Part shown: positions 23,346 through 36,720 of the stretch, in pieces
Position numbering within the stretch: position 1 is the stretch's first letter
Layout of the letters: every line of letters begins with the position of its first letter
DNA from: Larimichthys crocea
Lineage: Eukaryota > Chordata > Actinopteri > Sciaenidae
Reading direction: 5' to 3'
DNA length: 64,000 nucleotides
Assembly (NCBI RefSeq): GCF_000972845.2
Contig: NC_040032.1
Location: 5,475,073 to 5,539,072, forward strand
Position numbers and translations under genes: made by a program
Notes under the pieces: model-generated
What the model was told of the DNA's origin: nothing
Seen by the model: only the letters and a program-made list of their open reading frames with translations
The model's database searches: none

Positions 23346-26300
23346 ATTCTTCAATAATCCTCTTTTCTGTCTCAATACCTGCCATTGCTGCTTGGACTTG
23401 GACATTCTTTAAGGTTTTTAGATTTAGGACTTACTTTAGCAGTCACCCACCTTACCCATTCACAGGTTTAAAGTCTAGTCAAAAAGTTAAAGAAAATGTT
23501 TTATGAACAGCAGCAGTTATCATTGTAATCACCAATGTCAGGTGTTCAATAAATGCTTGCTGCTCACCCAGTACCTCAGTCTAAACCTGAATGTAGTAGC
23601 ACATACTAAAGTATTTTCCCACTGCCTTCAGATTCATAGCTCACACTTGGCAGCTGAATACTAACCACTATGTAAATTTCCTTGCTCGGTTTCTGGGATT
23701 GGTTGCATGCATGCCTATAACCTCACTCCAGGCTCATGTTCGCAGTGCTCTGATAGTTGATTGGCATTCACTACAGCAGTGCTCTCAAAACCTCTTTCTG
23801 ACCCTGCAATCTACCCTACAGAATCTGAATGACAGCGGGCAGCCCACAGCCAAACATTGACTGCAACCCGAGTTTAGGGGGATACAGTTAACTCTGCTTT
23901 GCCAAGGACAGGCGGCTAGACTGCTGTGATGCATCTTATGTTTGCACAAATGTTTTATATCATTACCGCAATCTAAAAAATGTCATACCGTATTTGCTTA
24001 CTTTCTGATACTAAATCTACCAAAAAGTATCTGTGTTGAGAAAGTTTTCCCCACAAAACCTCTTAACAACCAGTGTAGATGTATTCTCTTTCAGTAGACT
24101 GTAAGATAAACCAAATAATCTGGTGTCCTAAATACTTTTTTCCTTCATTTCTTTGGCATGTGATTTGATATGGTGCAGTTGGCTTGCATGTGTTTTGTTC
24201 AGCTTGGTTGATTTAATTTGACTCACAGTAGGAGAACCTTTTGGCAATTAGGTGGTTGCATATCAGCCAAATGACCCGTTATTCTGTAACAAACTAAAAG
24301 AATAATATACCAACACGGGAAATAATTGGACGACATTTTTTAATTGCACATTGGTTTTCTCATTTAGCCTCAGCTGGTAATATTTGTTGAGTGGACTCAA
24401 GGAGTTCTGATTCTGTGTGCTTTGCCCAGCATCCCACAGGGTTAATTTGGTTTTTAGATAACAATTTCTCACCACTTAACTTTAAAATGGAGTGAGAAAT
24501 TTCCCAAAAAGCAGATAGTCACTTCTTAATAAGTGGGTTTAACAGTTTAAAAGTGGCTGATCGAGTTCATAATCTAGAATGAAGTTGAGTACACCATTTT
24601 GTCTGGGAGGTGGACAAAATAATGGAAAGAGTCTGTGATTGAAACAATACCCTACAGAGGTGTCTGTTTCCTATAGACATGTGTAACTGTAGAGATACCA
24701 CAGTGGTCTCCAGTGGTCAGGATTTATTGATTGTTGCAGGCCTTTCTAACCTCCTGACCACTCAGTGTTCTGTGCACTCTTCTCCCTCCAGACCACCCGT
24801 TATTGATGTGTGTGTTGAAAAAGTGAACTATACCACTTTGAGTCTCTAAGGTTATCTCCGCCTATCCCATTAATAAAAGGTAAAACAATTTAAGATAAGT
24901 AAAAGTAAAGTAAAAAAAATAAATAAATAACAGCAAAAATATTCATCTGACATAAATAATAACTAGCTAAACTTAAACTTCAATATATTATGTCTCTTTT
25001 ATGCAGTTTGGCATACATGTGTCCAGAGAACTCACTTTATTAGTTATATTACTCCTCCCAATCCCCCTGAATCTGTTTGTTTTCACTGCTATCTTTGTGC
25101 TCTAGTACTGCAAGGTTTATCCTACGTATTTGTTCATTATCTAGAAATTAAGTAAAACCAACAAAGCGCCTGAGCTTGAGCATGAGTAACATTATAATCC
25201 TGTTAATCAAGTTTATCCCTGCAAGCTCTGATAAACTTCCACATGCTTGCAGTCTTAACGGGCACTTGAGCATCGTTGACAGTTACAGGAAATATGTTAC
25301 ACAAAAAGGAACTTGACTGCTGGCAACTATTGCAAGTGTGAATATTGGAACATACCCTAGGTGTATAGCCAGTATCTCCAATAATAATGTGTGCCCTGGA
25401 TCCATTTGTTCGCTCAGACATCATACACATGGTATCTCAAACACTACAGACTGGATTTTGTCTGAACTCATAATTTAACTGACTAACTCACTATCAGAAC
25501 TAAGATGTTATAATATCCCAAATCTACACCCTACTGTGCATTTAGAGATTTTCTCGGGTTGAGTGGCATGTCCACCCGCTGAGCCCCATTAATCAACACA
25601 AGTGACTGAATTTTAAATCCTTAATTACACACCAGTTTGCCGTCTCTTTTTCCGTGGATCTGACACTTTATTTCTGATATGCCTGCCCACCAAAACTTCT
25701 GCTCTGTGCTCTGTTCATGATTTGGATTGTGATACTAAAGAAAAGATAATGTTAAATGAACATGATGCCGTGAGCACCAAGCACATACTTTCAATATCTT
25801 TAGACTCAGCTTTGGCATCTGCGCAAAACTCATACTATCCTCAAATACTGATGTTACGTATTTCTGACATTAGTCGTCCATTCTGGCATTTCGCTGGCGT
25901 GCTGTGTCTCCCTCCACCATTTGGACTTCCACCACCTCATGGCAATTTTGAGTAACCACGTTTGGATGATGACCCAACTTTAGACACTTTGTTTCTGTTG
26001 GTTCCACAGTTGGGCTCTTTACTCTGTCATCCGTAGGTGATGTTTACCATGTTCAGAGGCGATTTGAACTGAGGAAATGACAACAAGTTGTTGCTGGTGC
26101 TTCAAACTGAGCAGCGTTCCTTTTTAACATCACTCGAAGGTCTGACAGTGAGAGGAGGATTGATTTTGTTTGCTTCTGGCAGGTCTTCCATGAGAAGGAT
26201 TGATCATCAATTGGTCAAGTATTGGCCGAGCAAGTGTTGACAGCTCACAGCTACTGATGCTGGTGGCTGTCGATATACAAGCTTTCTTTGTCTTCATCCA

Positions 26301-27534
26301 TCTCCTTCACTTTCCATCCCCTTGCACTCCCCACACACACACACACAGAAGAGATTAACCTGTAAGAAGAAGGTCTTATCATTCATTGCTGACCCTTATT
26401 TATAACCCATAAACTATCTGCCTGTTTTTTTTTGTTTGTTTGTTTGATTGTTTCCTTCCTGAGTTCAAGTGTGAGGTGTTTTCCGTGGAGATGGATATGT
26501 GTTGTGTGTGTGTGTGTGTGTGTGCGTGGCAAGGCAAGTGTGTGTATCTGTACACAAGAGAGTATTCCAATCATCTCTGATTTGCTGGCAAATTGAAAAA
26601 TCCCCTCCATCCTTCCATCCCGTCATCCCTAGACCCCAACCCAATCAGACCCCACGACCAAACCCTCCAGCCTGCTGCTTTTGTGAATAACTGTGTGTAT
26701 GTGTGTGTGTGCATGTTGGTGGTGGTGGAAGAATCCGGGGGCTAGTGTTGGGGTGGATTATCCCCCTCCTCTTCCTCTTTGAAGTGCTGCCAATGGAACG
26801 AATTGCACCGTGCTGTCCCTAATGCACTGGTGAGCTTTCTCCATTTCTGTACTCCTCTCCTGAGTGCCACCCTAAACCCCCACCACCCGGCCACCCCCTC
26901 CTCCTCCTACCCTTTCACCCACATCACTCATCCAATCAGCGTGCAACATGCCGAAGCAATGTGTGGCATGATGATTGGGCAGTGTAAGTTAGCTGCTAAA
27001 TGTCGCTTCTTCTTTTTGGTGTGGTGTTTTCAAATCTTTTTTGGCTGCAGTGGAGGTGTGTGTGTGTGTGTTTGTGTGTGTGTGGAGTTACAGCAAGATC
27101 ACAATGATGGTGCTGGAGTGAGTCAAAGGCTGGTTCTGTTGATTCTGTTGAGAAGCTTGTCCTTGTAAATGCCTGCACCAGCTGGGAAGGTCTACCACAG
27201 GAGTGCCCTTTTACAAACCACTACAACCCCACATGTCACGAACCATAGTTCACACTGGGGCGGACTTGCCTTACTCTGGTAAAAAGTTTTAAATCATCCA
27301 GTTAAATAAGTAATGTGCAGACCTAAATCTTTAAGACATGAGCCAGAAAATATGTTGTAAAAACTGAAAATAGTCATGTTGGTCATGTTAAAATGAAGCA
27401 GAAATAAATGATTTTGTGTATCAGACCTCTTTCTAAATTGAGTTGACTCAAAAACTAGTTAACTGTAGGCTTCAAGCTACTTTTTGGAAAAGATGATGTT
27501 CCCCTAAAACCACAAAATAAGATATAATGTGTTG
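23346..27534. other. intronic stretch without recognised genes
   Basis: This is mostly AT-rich single-copy-looking DNA. Short simple repeats are a CA tract near 26333-26347 and a TG tract at about 26503-26524, then CT/C-rich and TG-rich patches near 26700-27085. The GACAAAATAATGGAAAG-type string near 24614 resembles part of a fish interspersed repeat but is too short to call. No coding region, RNA gene or splice-supported exon was seen. Confidence 0.55.
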
Positions 27535-27722
27535 ATTATTGAGCTTAACTTTGGACAGAGCCACGCGAGCTGTTTCCTCCCTGTGGCTGGTCTTTATGCT
27601 AAGCTAAAGCAATCACCTTCTGGGTCTAGCTTCATACTTACCAGACATGAAAGCGCTATCAGTCTTCTCATCTAACTCTCTGCAGGTGAATATCTCTCAC
27701 AAAATGACAAACTATTCCTCGA
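27535..27722 (-). repeat. dispersed teleost repeat 3 (- copy)
   Basis: In reverse complement this interval shows the same ordered blocks as the copy at 8605-8775: a non-coding AATAGTTTGTCATTTTGTGA start, CTAACTC/GAGTTAG, TATGAAGCTAGACCCAGAAG, TTAGCTTAGCATAAAGACC and GGGAGGAAACAGCTC. The two copies are in opposite orientation and about 19 kb apart, one on each side of exons C-F. Confidence 0.7.
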
Positions 27723-27999
27723 ACTTAATAAAGATGGTTGTGTATACAGTAGTAGAAGTATTAAACACGGTGTAGCACGAGTATGGAAGGCTGACATCAA
27801 ACGCTTAGTCAGATATTAAATGCTGATGACGTTGGAGAAGTTTAGATCAAGTCAGCAGTATAGATGATCTAACTATGTTATCTATAGATACATCATCATC
27901 ACATGAAATGTGCTTCTCAAATGCAGCAACGAATATGTTCTCCTTTACAGTGGATTAGAACTGCTGTGTTTACATCCTCTGGCTGGGCTTTTGTATGAG

Positions 28000-28330
28000 G
28001 TTAAGTCCTGAAGCAAAGGGTCGAGGTTTGATCCAGAGAAGTCTGCAGAAGTTGAGGCAAGGAGGGAGAGAGCTGGAGCTTGGTGAAAATAGGTTACAGC
28101 CACAGAGGAGGAGGCGGCAAAAGGAGTGCAGGGTGGAGGCTCAGGCTCTGGAAGCACAGCGGGGAAAGGAGCAGGACTCGACTTTACGATATAGGGAGAG
28201 AGGCTAAAGACTGTAGGCCTGGGGAAGAGGTGGATGAATTGGTGGTGGGAAATGCCAGAGCTTGGCCGCCTGCGACAGGAGACAGGGGAGAAGTGGGGCT
28301 GACGGAGGGAAAAGCAGGTGTGAAAGAATC
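28000..28330. other. purine-rich intronic block
   Basis: The + strand is strongly G/A rich (AGGAGGGAGAGAGC, GAGGAGGAGGCGGC, GGGGAAAGGAGC) for about 330 bases. This opens long but compositionally trivial frames on both strands (70-148 codons, rich in Arg/Glu/Gly or Ser/Pro). No splice sites with matching phase, no domain and no start context stand out. I treat it as non-coding; a weak alternative is an intragenic promoter or untranslated exon. Confidence 0.4.
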
Positions 28331-30959
28331 CCTTTTCCTTACTCATTTCCTCTTGTATGTTTTCACATCTATAACTACTTGAGCCGAACAATTGCAGCGA
28401 GTCTTTTCCCTCCCGTCAGTACATCAGTACGCCAGCCAAGGCTGGCAAAGTGTCCGATGGCACGTTGCCGTTCTGTGCCCTGCCCTCTGCTCTCTTTCAC
28501 TCTCTCACGGTAAAGACTTGGCAGCACACCCGGCCCAGCAGGTCAGCAGTCCCACACCCAGGAGGCTCTCAGAGCAGAGTAGAACACTTATGAAACAGTC
28601 CACTCAAGAGAAGGGCGAGCAAGGAAAGTTTTGATTATGAGTCGCTAACATATGTTTTATATATCTTCTTTCACTACTCACAAGCGTAGAGTCGGAAGAG
28701 TGTTGAGAAGGAGGGGTATTTATGGGAAGGAGAGTTGAAGAAAGGAACAGATGAGACCTAAGAGTGAGAAAGTAGGGATTTGGAGAGAGAGAGCCAAACC
28801 CGGACAGAGAGCAGCAGTGGCAGCACCTCGAGCTTTTAGCTGCCAGTTTGGAAACGGCAGGGTGGCTGAGGACTGATATCTGTCAGGTAGACTCTGTAGG
28901 TACACTCTATGCCGAGGTGAGGGTGGAGGAGGGGAGCCCACCAGCTAGTTTTCCTTGGCTACAGGTTACAGTTTCACAGTTTATTTTCTTTCCACACCCC
29001 CCTTGGTGCTCCATTCTGTTTGAAAGGACCGGAGAGGAAGTTTTGAAGCAAAGTAAAGAATGAGGGGAAAATATCTGTATACATAAGCTCGTGATGAGAA
29101 GTTCGTCAGTTTGCATTTGCCGTGTTGTAAAAATCTAGGCGGGGAAAGATTGAAGAGAAGATTTTTCCACATCTGAAGAAGCTGAAGACAAAAAAGTTAC
29201 TTGGCAGATGAGGCTCGCTTGTATCTTTATTATCTCAGACTGCCAGCATCTATGGATGTCCGACAATTTTTGCAGCCTGTGTTGACTCGCATCCACAACT
29301 CATAAATGCCAAGCTCCACATAATCCACCAATTTCGTCTTTCAAACAGAAGGAACCACAAAAACACCCTTGGATTCTTACCCTTGGAGTTTTATTCATCT
29401 TTTTTTGATACAATCATCCAAGGAACACATTATTTATGACACCATTTTCAGTTTTTTAGGGCTCTAAACCTTTTCACTTTACCACCAGTAACTTAGCATG
29501 AACGTTCTGCACTTCCAGCTTTTTCAAATTACTTGTTGCTCATAAAAATAGTACATATAGAGCTTTTATTTTGTGAATATGATTTTTCTACATGGATTCT
29601 TGTCCTGCTTTTTTGTGTGACATAAAAGAAATTGGAACAAAAGTGTAATATGCAAGGACTTTAATATGTATTTGTTCTAACACTTGACATCTGTCACTGC
29701 TTATCACCTCAATACTTCATTCATAATTATGGTTATGTGCCTTGTAATGTAGCAGTTAACAAGCTGGAAACTCCAGTGTTAACAGACTTAGGTGGTAACC
29801 AGCTTCATGATAACGGTTACTATCCCCAATATTGTTATGTGAGTTTGAGTAAGAGTTTCGATCGGCAGGTGTGCATGGGTACACAAAGTATTTTCTTCTG
29901 TTGTTTTTTTTTTTCTTATACGACACTTCTCGTAGTACAATCAATGCTGCCTCCAACGACTAAGTGTCATTAAACACAGAAAGCTATAAGCTTGAACAAC
30001 AATCATCATTTGGACATTGGAGGGGATGTGACCCCTGCAGAGATCATGGGCATGCACAAATCTTCTTTTAAAGCATCAAATTCAGTTGTTTTACCTGTGA
30101 AAGTTCCTTATTCCATGTACACCTTGATTAAAAGGTGAACTTTAGTATTGCTTTTTCATAAAGTTGTGGGATTCACAAGAGTAAAACAAATTGTAATAAT
30201 TTAAGCAGCAGAGGCAGAAATATTCTGATTTAAAAACAGGTCAAGCTCCAAAAACACTGGATCCTATGCTTCTAGTAAAGCCATCCGATAACATCTTCTC
30301 TCTGCCTGGTAAATGTCAGAGCCCTTCAAACTCTGCAGTTTGCTACACAGGCTTTCTGTTATAAATTTGTCCAAGATATTTTGTCTGACTTGATGAAATT
30401 CCCCCAGAGCCACAGAAGACATTATAAAACTATTTTCACTGGCTGAGTAGCTCCTCTTATGACTGGTGAACTGAATTGGTTGTGTAAAATTGATGTAACG
30501 TCTCAAATGTGAAGCAAAAATGACCTTGTAGTGATTGAAAGTGACAGCTTTGCATCTCAGATGAAATTGTTTGTACTGTATGTACAGCACATATGTGCTA
30601 TATGTGCTGGATGAGTTTTCCTTCTACCTGGAGCTTCTCACCATAGAGATTTCTCTTTTCATAGCCAGCATACTCATTTCAGCTGATGAAAAGAGAACGG
30701 ACAACAGAGAGTTGGAGGAGGGAGAGGGTTGTAGGTGGTGAGAGATATGTCATTTGGCTCCCCTTTTTCATTTCATTTCTTGTCATTACATTCATCTGAT
30801 TGTTTTAGACACAGGACCATTCCAATACCCTCCCCACCCCTTCACCTCTGTGCATCATGCACCCACCCAGCCACTTATCTGGCATGAAAACATCTCCAGT
30901 GTTACGCAACGTTGGGTAGGGTCAGAGAGAGGACAGAGACATTGAAAGAGCGACACATC

Positions 30960-31260
30960 GCCTTAGTTATAAGATCCCCCTTTCTCCCCTCCACACACAC
31001 AAACACACACACAACCATATATATATATATATCTATATATATATATGAGTATATAGTATATAACACAGTGATGTCAACTTACATGCTTCACTTCCACTTA
31101 TATGTACACATACGGTCACGCATATAAAATAACTCATCACCCATATGCATACATGCATACTGACAGAGGCATGCATTGCTTGCATACACACACTCTTACA
31201 CCTACACACACATTACTGCAGGGGGGGGGGGGGGGGGGGTAGCTGCGGGCCAGACGGGCC
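30960..31260. repeat. cluster of simple repeats: CA, AT and a 19-base G run
   Basis: CA-rich sequence (about 30993-31014) is followed by an (AT)n-like tract at 31017-31050, more CA-rich sequence at 31185-31213, and an uninterrupted run of 19 G at 31221-31239. The G run is unusually long for a vertebrate intron and is a known weak point of sequencing and assembly. Confidence 0.8.
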
Positions 31261-33767
31261 GAGTCTTGCAGCAGACAGACCCACCCTGTTGGATTAACGT
31301 CAACCTGGCTCCACACACACAACTCTGCTCCAAACCTAATACTGGCTCACTCGACACGATCCCTTCTTCTTCTTTTTAGGCTGCTATCCCTTTCCAAGAT
31401 GTTTGAAGGTACTAAGAGAAATCCAAGACAAGGGCCTCATCTGTCCACCAGCAACGATCACTGTTATATCTCAAGATTCAACAGCCACTTTTAAGTGTTT
31501 TACCAGCCAACAAGGTCTCATTTGTAGATTTAGGAAGGAACTGGAAATCATGCTTGGCTCGCTCCCAAAGTTACTGGTAGAGAAACGTAGACTCCTGAGG
31601 GAGGCAGTCCAGTTCTTGCTGTAGTTTACGAGCCCTTTGCTGTAGGATTTTTGGCCTACGTTCGTGCTAGCTGATGGATTCTCCAGAGAGACTTCCCAGA
31701 CATCAAAAAAACATTTGATCGATGGGATTTGGACGCATCGTTTTTGAGTAATGATCAAACACAACACGTCACTTGCTGTGTTTGAGCTCATTCAGATAGG
31801 ACAAGCTGTGATCTGACTGTACTAATCATGGAGATTTATCAGCACAGTTGATATTCTGAGGTTTACTTCACATTTTGAACAAATTAGGGTTAAAAATGCC
31901 AGGACTGTTCTCAGGTAACTGGAACTGTTGCTTTTCATATTCACTTACATCTCATTAAGTGAAAACATTCCCATACACCAAAGGCAGGAGATACTGTTGT
32001 ATATTTAATCACATCCTAATGGGTTATAGCAAATTTTATTTTAAATTTTGCTACCTAGCATTGGGCAACATATCACTACTGCAAATAGTCAAACAAACAT
32101 TGAAAATGTTTGTATTTTAAATTTCACTAATCGGTTCTTACACCAAATATCGAACCACTTACATGTTCTACTCAAGAAAAAACATTTTGTTTAAATTTTG
32201 GTCAGCCTTGTCCAAAGTTTGTTGCGTGCATTTTTTTGTGTATTTTACACAAAACTTACACACCTACAGTGCCATATTTTGGTTTTAAGCTACACACTGA
32301 ACAAAGTAATGCTTTTAATAAATGTGACATTTATTTGTTAGAAAGCAAATCACAGGAAGACAAAAGAAAGCTAAGACAGATTTTAATGATTCCACATTGT
32401 GGAAATTCTCTTGTCACAGCAGCTTGTGTACACGCAAGGTTGATTAGAAATTAATAAGAAATCTATAGAGAAAACCTTTAGTCTTTGGTTTGGCAGATTT
32501 TGGGGGAAAGGGTCACATCTAAAAAGTGATGTAAGCTCACAAATATAACTAGGAATCAACCTATGGAGAGTGAATAAAGTAAAATATACAAATCAAATCT
32601 AAAATCTTTACTGTAAATGTGAAAATGCTCCTTTGCTCCCTTCTTTGTTCTGCACAGAAATCTGGCTGCATCTTTCTGTACGAGCTGAAGGCAAGAACAG
32701 GCTTTACACCTTCAGGTAGCCTCAAGCTTCATTCACTCTGCTCGAAACCGCCTGTTGAGATCCACTGCTGTTTAAAATGCTGCATGCTAAGCCTGACTGT
32801 GTAACACAGCCCTACGGCTTCAAAGCTTACACAGAGCTGCTCCTTTGGCCCCAGCCTTTGATAAAGCTTCGCCACAAGGTCACAGAACGGCTTCCTATGG
32901 CACGAGAAGAGATCAGAAACACTTAATTATGCCAACTTCAATGAAAGCATGTATTTTGGTTATACTGGTGAAGAGATTCACATGACACAAGACATGATAA
33001 ATCATGGAAGAAAGATTTACTACAAATAATGACCAGGTTTAATCAGGTTTGTCCTGAAATCTGAAAGGAAATCTTGTTGTAAAGATACAAGCAAAGAAAT
33101 AATATCAACCAAACATGATGTGTTGTATAGTTAGTATAGCAAATTATTTGCCTGAACACTGAGTGTGCTCTTCAGGATTCCTCTTAGAAACTGGAATTCT
33201 TTCCAACGTTTGTTCTAGCTTTGGTTCTTACTCACGATATTAAAAAAAATAATGATTAACATTATTGCACCTTGGCTCAGCTACTGTCCCACAAGTTCAA
33301 CTGTCCACCTTCTGACTTTGAAGGTTTCGCAAACCACGATTTGTGATTATTTCACCACAGTGTCGGATATTGGTCACATGATAAGAAGTGCTTGTAGATA
33401 GAGATGATCTCTGGAGTTGCAGGTGAATGGCCTCTTTGATCTTTCCACTGACTCGATGATTTCAAGTCCTTTCTGGTCTATGCTGTGTGCAGTTTTGGTT
33501 TTTAGACAGCTGATGTTGTCTGTTTAGGGTGGTCATTCAGTCTCAGTTGTCCAGTCTAGTCATCGATGTCCTCTCTTCAGTGTGTATGTAACAGCAGAGA
33601 TCTTTGTGGGGAAACTTGACTGATTTTACACATCAAAAGTGTGTTTGAAGGTCTTGGGGAGTAAGTACTGCTCCATATGTGAAAAAACATATGGCTTTTT
33701 TTTTTTTGGCTCCAAAGAGGGTTATGGGAAATCTGATAAATTGGCTCAAGTAAAGTCTAAGAGTGAA

Positions 33768-33865
33768 TTATATGGCCTTAAAATAATATCATAATATTTC
33801 AGGGTATTTCTGCAGTAATGGTGATTCTTGACAGTATGACAAAATACTGAAAATTATTTTTGGTC
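33768..33865. repeat. possible MITE-like fragment
   Basis: AATATCATAATATTTCAGGG, TATTTCTGCAGTAATGG and GACAGTATGACAAAATACTG resemble the diverged end of a fish non-autonomous DNA element built on CGGTAT/ATACCG repeats. The match is short and degenerate, and no second copy was found in the window. Confidence 0.25.
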
Positions 33866-34664
33866 TAAAATTCACAATAAATGTTGAGCTGTACTCAGCC
33901 AGGTGCTTCTAAGGGTAATTTTACTATAATGGTTATTTTATGATTATATGTGACAAAAAAAAAAAAATTAATTGAGGTTGTGAAAGTTTGTTGTGTTGTC
34001 ACCGTCTACAGTAATTGCCATGGTTTGTTGTACATCTGATCTTTTTGTGGCTAGGCAGACAGACCTCTGTAGCCTGCTTCTCACCTCAGCTTGCAGCTCA
34101 AGGCTACAGTAGCCACTACTGGTATAGCACACTGGAAACTCCGACCAAATTGACAAGAGGTAGTGGTAATCTTGACGGTCGAAGGTTCGTGTAAGAGGGT
34201 TTCCTGTACATTGTGGTCTTTAAGCTATTCTTTATGCTTACTTACACAAAATGTGTAGTTTGGGTAATGTGCATTTGCCCGAGACGACCTATTTGTGGCT
34301 TTCTCTGCCTACTTTTAACTTCTAAACTTTGATTTGGTCACAGTGTGCACACAAACAAAGCTTGTGATTGGTAATAGGTGGAAATCCTTGAAAAACCACA
34401 GTGGGACTGCTTGCGTTAGCGTACAACATGAGGTTTTTCTACATAGATCCACCGTTTCAAGGGTGAGTTTTAGAATCCTGTATACTATCATATAAAAATG
34501 TTTCTGATGACCTCCCATTCTGCTTGTTGACCTTTACATATTGCTGTAATATGCATTATGTAACAGTGCATGACTCTCGAGGAGCAACATGAAACTTTTT
34601 CTTCAACTCTTGGGGGAAACAAAGCATCTGCTGACTGCGTCCGTCTCCTATTCTACTTTTATTT

Positions 34665-34870
34665 TTAGAGTCAGAGTGATTTTTCCGTGACATTTCCCGC
34701 CAGGCTGCTGTAACCCAGCGGCTGGTCTTTTCCAGTCAGAGCGACAGGCCAGGCCATGCAGCCTTTTATCCCAGCTAAGTGGCGTGGTAGGCCAGATTCA
34801 ATTGTGCACCTCGATGACCGCTGTTTAGACGGTTCGATAGAGGCAACAATGACACTCCTGAGTGACTTCA
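34665..34870. promoter_or_regulatory. candidate conserved non-coding element
   Basis: This block has balanced composition and no repeats: TTTCCCGCCAGGCTGC, CCCAGCGGCTGG, TTTTATCCCAGCTAAG, GATGACCGCTGTTTAGACGG. It stands out from the AT-rich flanks, has no supported coding frame, and ends just before a pyrimidine-rich stretch (34880-35260). TTTCCCGCC resembles an E2F core site. Regulatory function is inference only. Confidence 0.2.
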
Positions 34871-35154
34871 ACCAATCTCTCACCCCCCATCACACTGCTT
34901 CTGACCTCGTTTTATGTTCTCTTAACTTTTTCTTTTGTTGCCGTTAGCGTCTTTGTCCTGACTCTTTCCTCTACGTACTTGCTTGACTTCTTTCATCCAT
35001 CTGCCAACACACAACTTTTAGTTGATATTTTGTTCATTTTGTTTAGTCCCTTGCGCCATATTTTCTTTTTATCTCTTCTCATTGCCTCATTTTCTTCATT
35101 TTCATCACTGTCTCTCTTCACCTGCATGAAATAATTAGAATTTCGTCCTCCTTG

Positions 35155-35420
35155 CTCAATATCTTTCTAATTTCTTTCTCCTTCATCTCTATCTATCTAT
35201 TCCTCTCTCTCTACCACCCCCTCCTCTCTCCCTCTTTCTCTCTCTGGATTTCCTCACCATCCCGCTGCCCCTCTGATATCAGCTCTGTTGGATGAAATAA
35301 ATATGAGGAGGAAGAGGGATAAATATTTATAAGTGCTCCGGCTGTATAATACTGCACGTTAGTGTGTTGCACTCTGTGTGTGTGTGTGCGCGCACGCACA
35401 CGCACACACACATACATGCA
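35155..35420. repeat. pyrimidine tract and TG/CA alternating tract
   Basis: CT-rich sequence at about 35155-35255 (CTCTCTCTCTACC, CCTCCTCTCTCCCTC) is followed about 120 bases later by an alternating purine-pyrimidine run at 35374-35410 that switches from TG through GCGCGCACGC to CA. That switch is a self-complementary, Z-DNA-prone arrangement. Confidence 0.65.
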
Positions 35421-36559
35421 TGTAATATGTGTGTGTCTGATACATGTTTTCAGACCCCTGGCCAGTGCAGGTGCCAATGCTGCTACAGGGATAAATAATT
35501 CACTGGAAGTTAAACCTTAAATTCACATCACTTTGATAATACAATAGGGGCAGTGTGGCAGCACACACACACAAGCACACACCACCTGGCAGTTAGCATA
35601 TGGGCTCTCAGACATGCAGAGTTTGACACGTTTCACACAGATATCATGTTATACAGTAATCATGCATGAAAACATACACTCCTGCAAACAAACATGTACT
35701 TGCATGAAATTGAATGCACACATTGGCACACACTGATAAGCTTCCATGCAACCTTAACACACAAAAGGCAACACAGGCTTAATACAACATCCATATGCTG
35801 AGCACACACTAATGTACACACTTAAGTAACACTTAAGTAACAGAAACACACTTTGTGTGTGTCTCTTTGTCCATATGTGTGTGCATTATAGGTTACCATT
35901 GAAGTCTATTTCTGGCTGTATGAATGCGTGAATGTTTGTGTACCTGTGTGCATTTGTAAGTAATGAGTCCTTTCTGACTCTGACAACACGCTCACACACT
36001 CCTACAGGCTCACTAACAGGGTTATACACAGATAGGGGTACATCAATAAGTAATGAGAGTGATATGAGGGGCCCCCGGTTGACCCGGGCCTTTAATATTT
36101 TACAGTAGGGTCTCTCAGGCGGTACCAGCCGACACACTGCCACAACTCAACTGTAAAATCTCACTTCGCAGGACTCGATGGCAAGCGCCTCCCTCTAGGG
36201 TCCAATTTAATAAAATCCTTTGTGAGCCTGTCAATGCAGTCAGCTCAAATAGCGCTTTATAGAACTTTTAAATCCTATGTATGGTGAAAGTCTAAGCCTT
36301 TTTCTCATTTTTCTTGCGGTAATTTGACTTCAGCATTAATTTGTAAGCAGCGGAATTGATGCTTTTTGTACCTTATTATCATTTTGCTTTACACATATTA
36401 GCCTCCTGTATGCCTGCAATGAAGAACTTGGATATCTACCTGCTTTAATCAAAGCATGCTTTTTTTTTTGCCTGCTTCACACTCTTACAGCTACACATGT
36501 TCGCACTTAAAGGCTGATTAGTACAACCACACTCTTGGCCATTAAGCAGCTTCACTTGA

Positions 36560-36720
36560 GCAGCTCAGGGTTTAGCGCCTTGCTCAAAGGCGTAATGGTA
36601 ATCATGAAGGAGCGGCATGTGCTGCTGTTCTCTCCCCAGATTTATCCTATCAGTTTAGATCACAAGCTGTGAAATGTGCAAAATATTATATTAATTAGCC
36701 ATCAGGGTGCAGTTCATGCA
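36560..36720. promoter_or_regulatory. candidate conserved non-coding element
   Basis: The unique-looking block has CGTAATGGTAATCATG, GGAGCGGCATGTGCTGC, TTTATCCTATCAG, and ATTAATTAGCCATCAGGGTG, which combine homeodomain-type TAAT sites and a GATA-like TATC site in non-repetitive, non-coding DNA. Motif content is the only support. Confidence 0.22.

Noticed and set aside
27945..28391. 148-codon minus-strand ORF
   Set aside because: It is the complement of a purine-rich tract, giving Ser/Pro-rich low-complexity translation with no domain or splice context.
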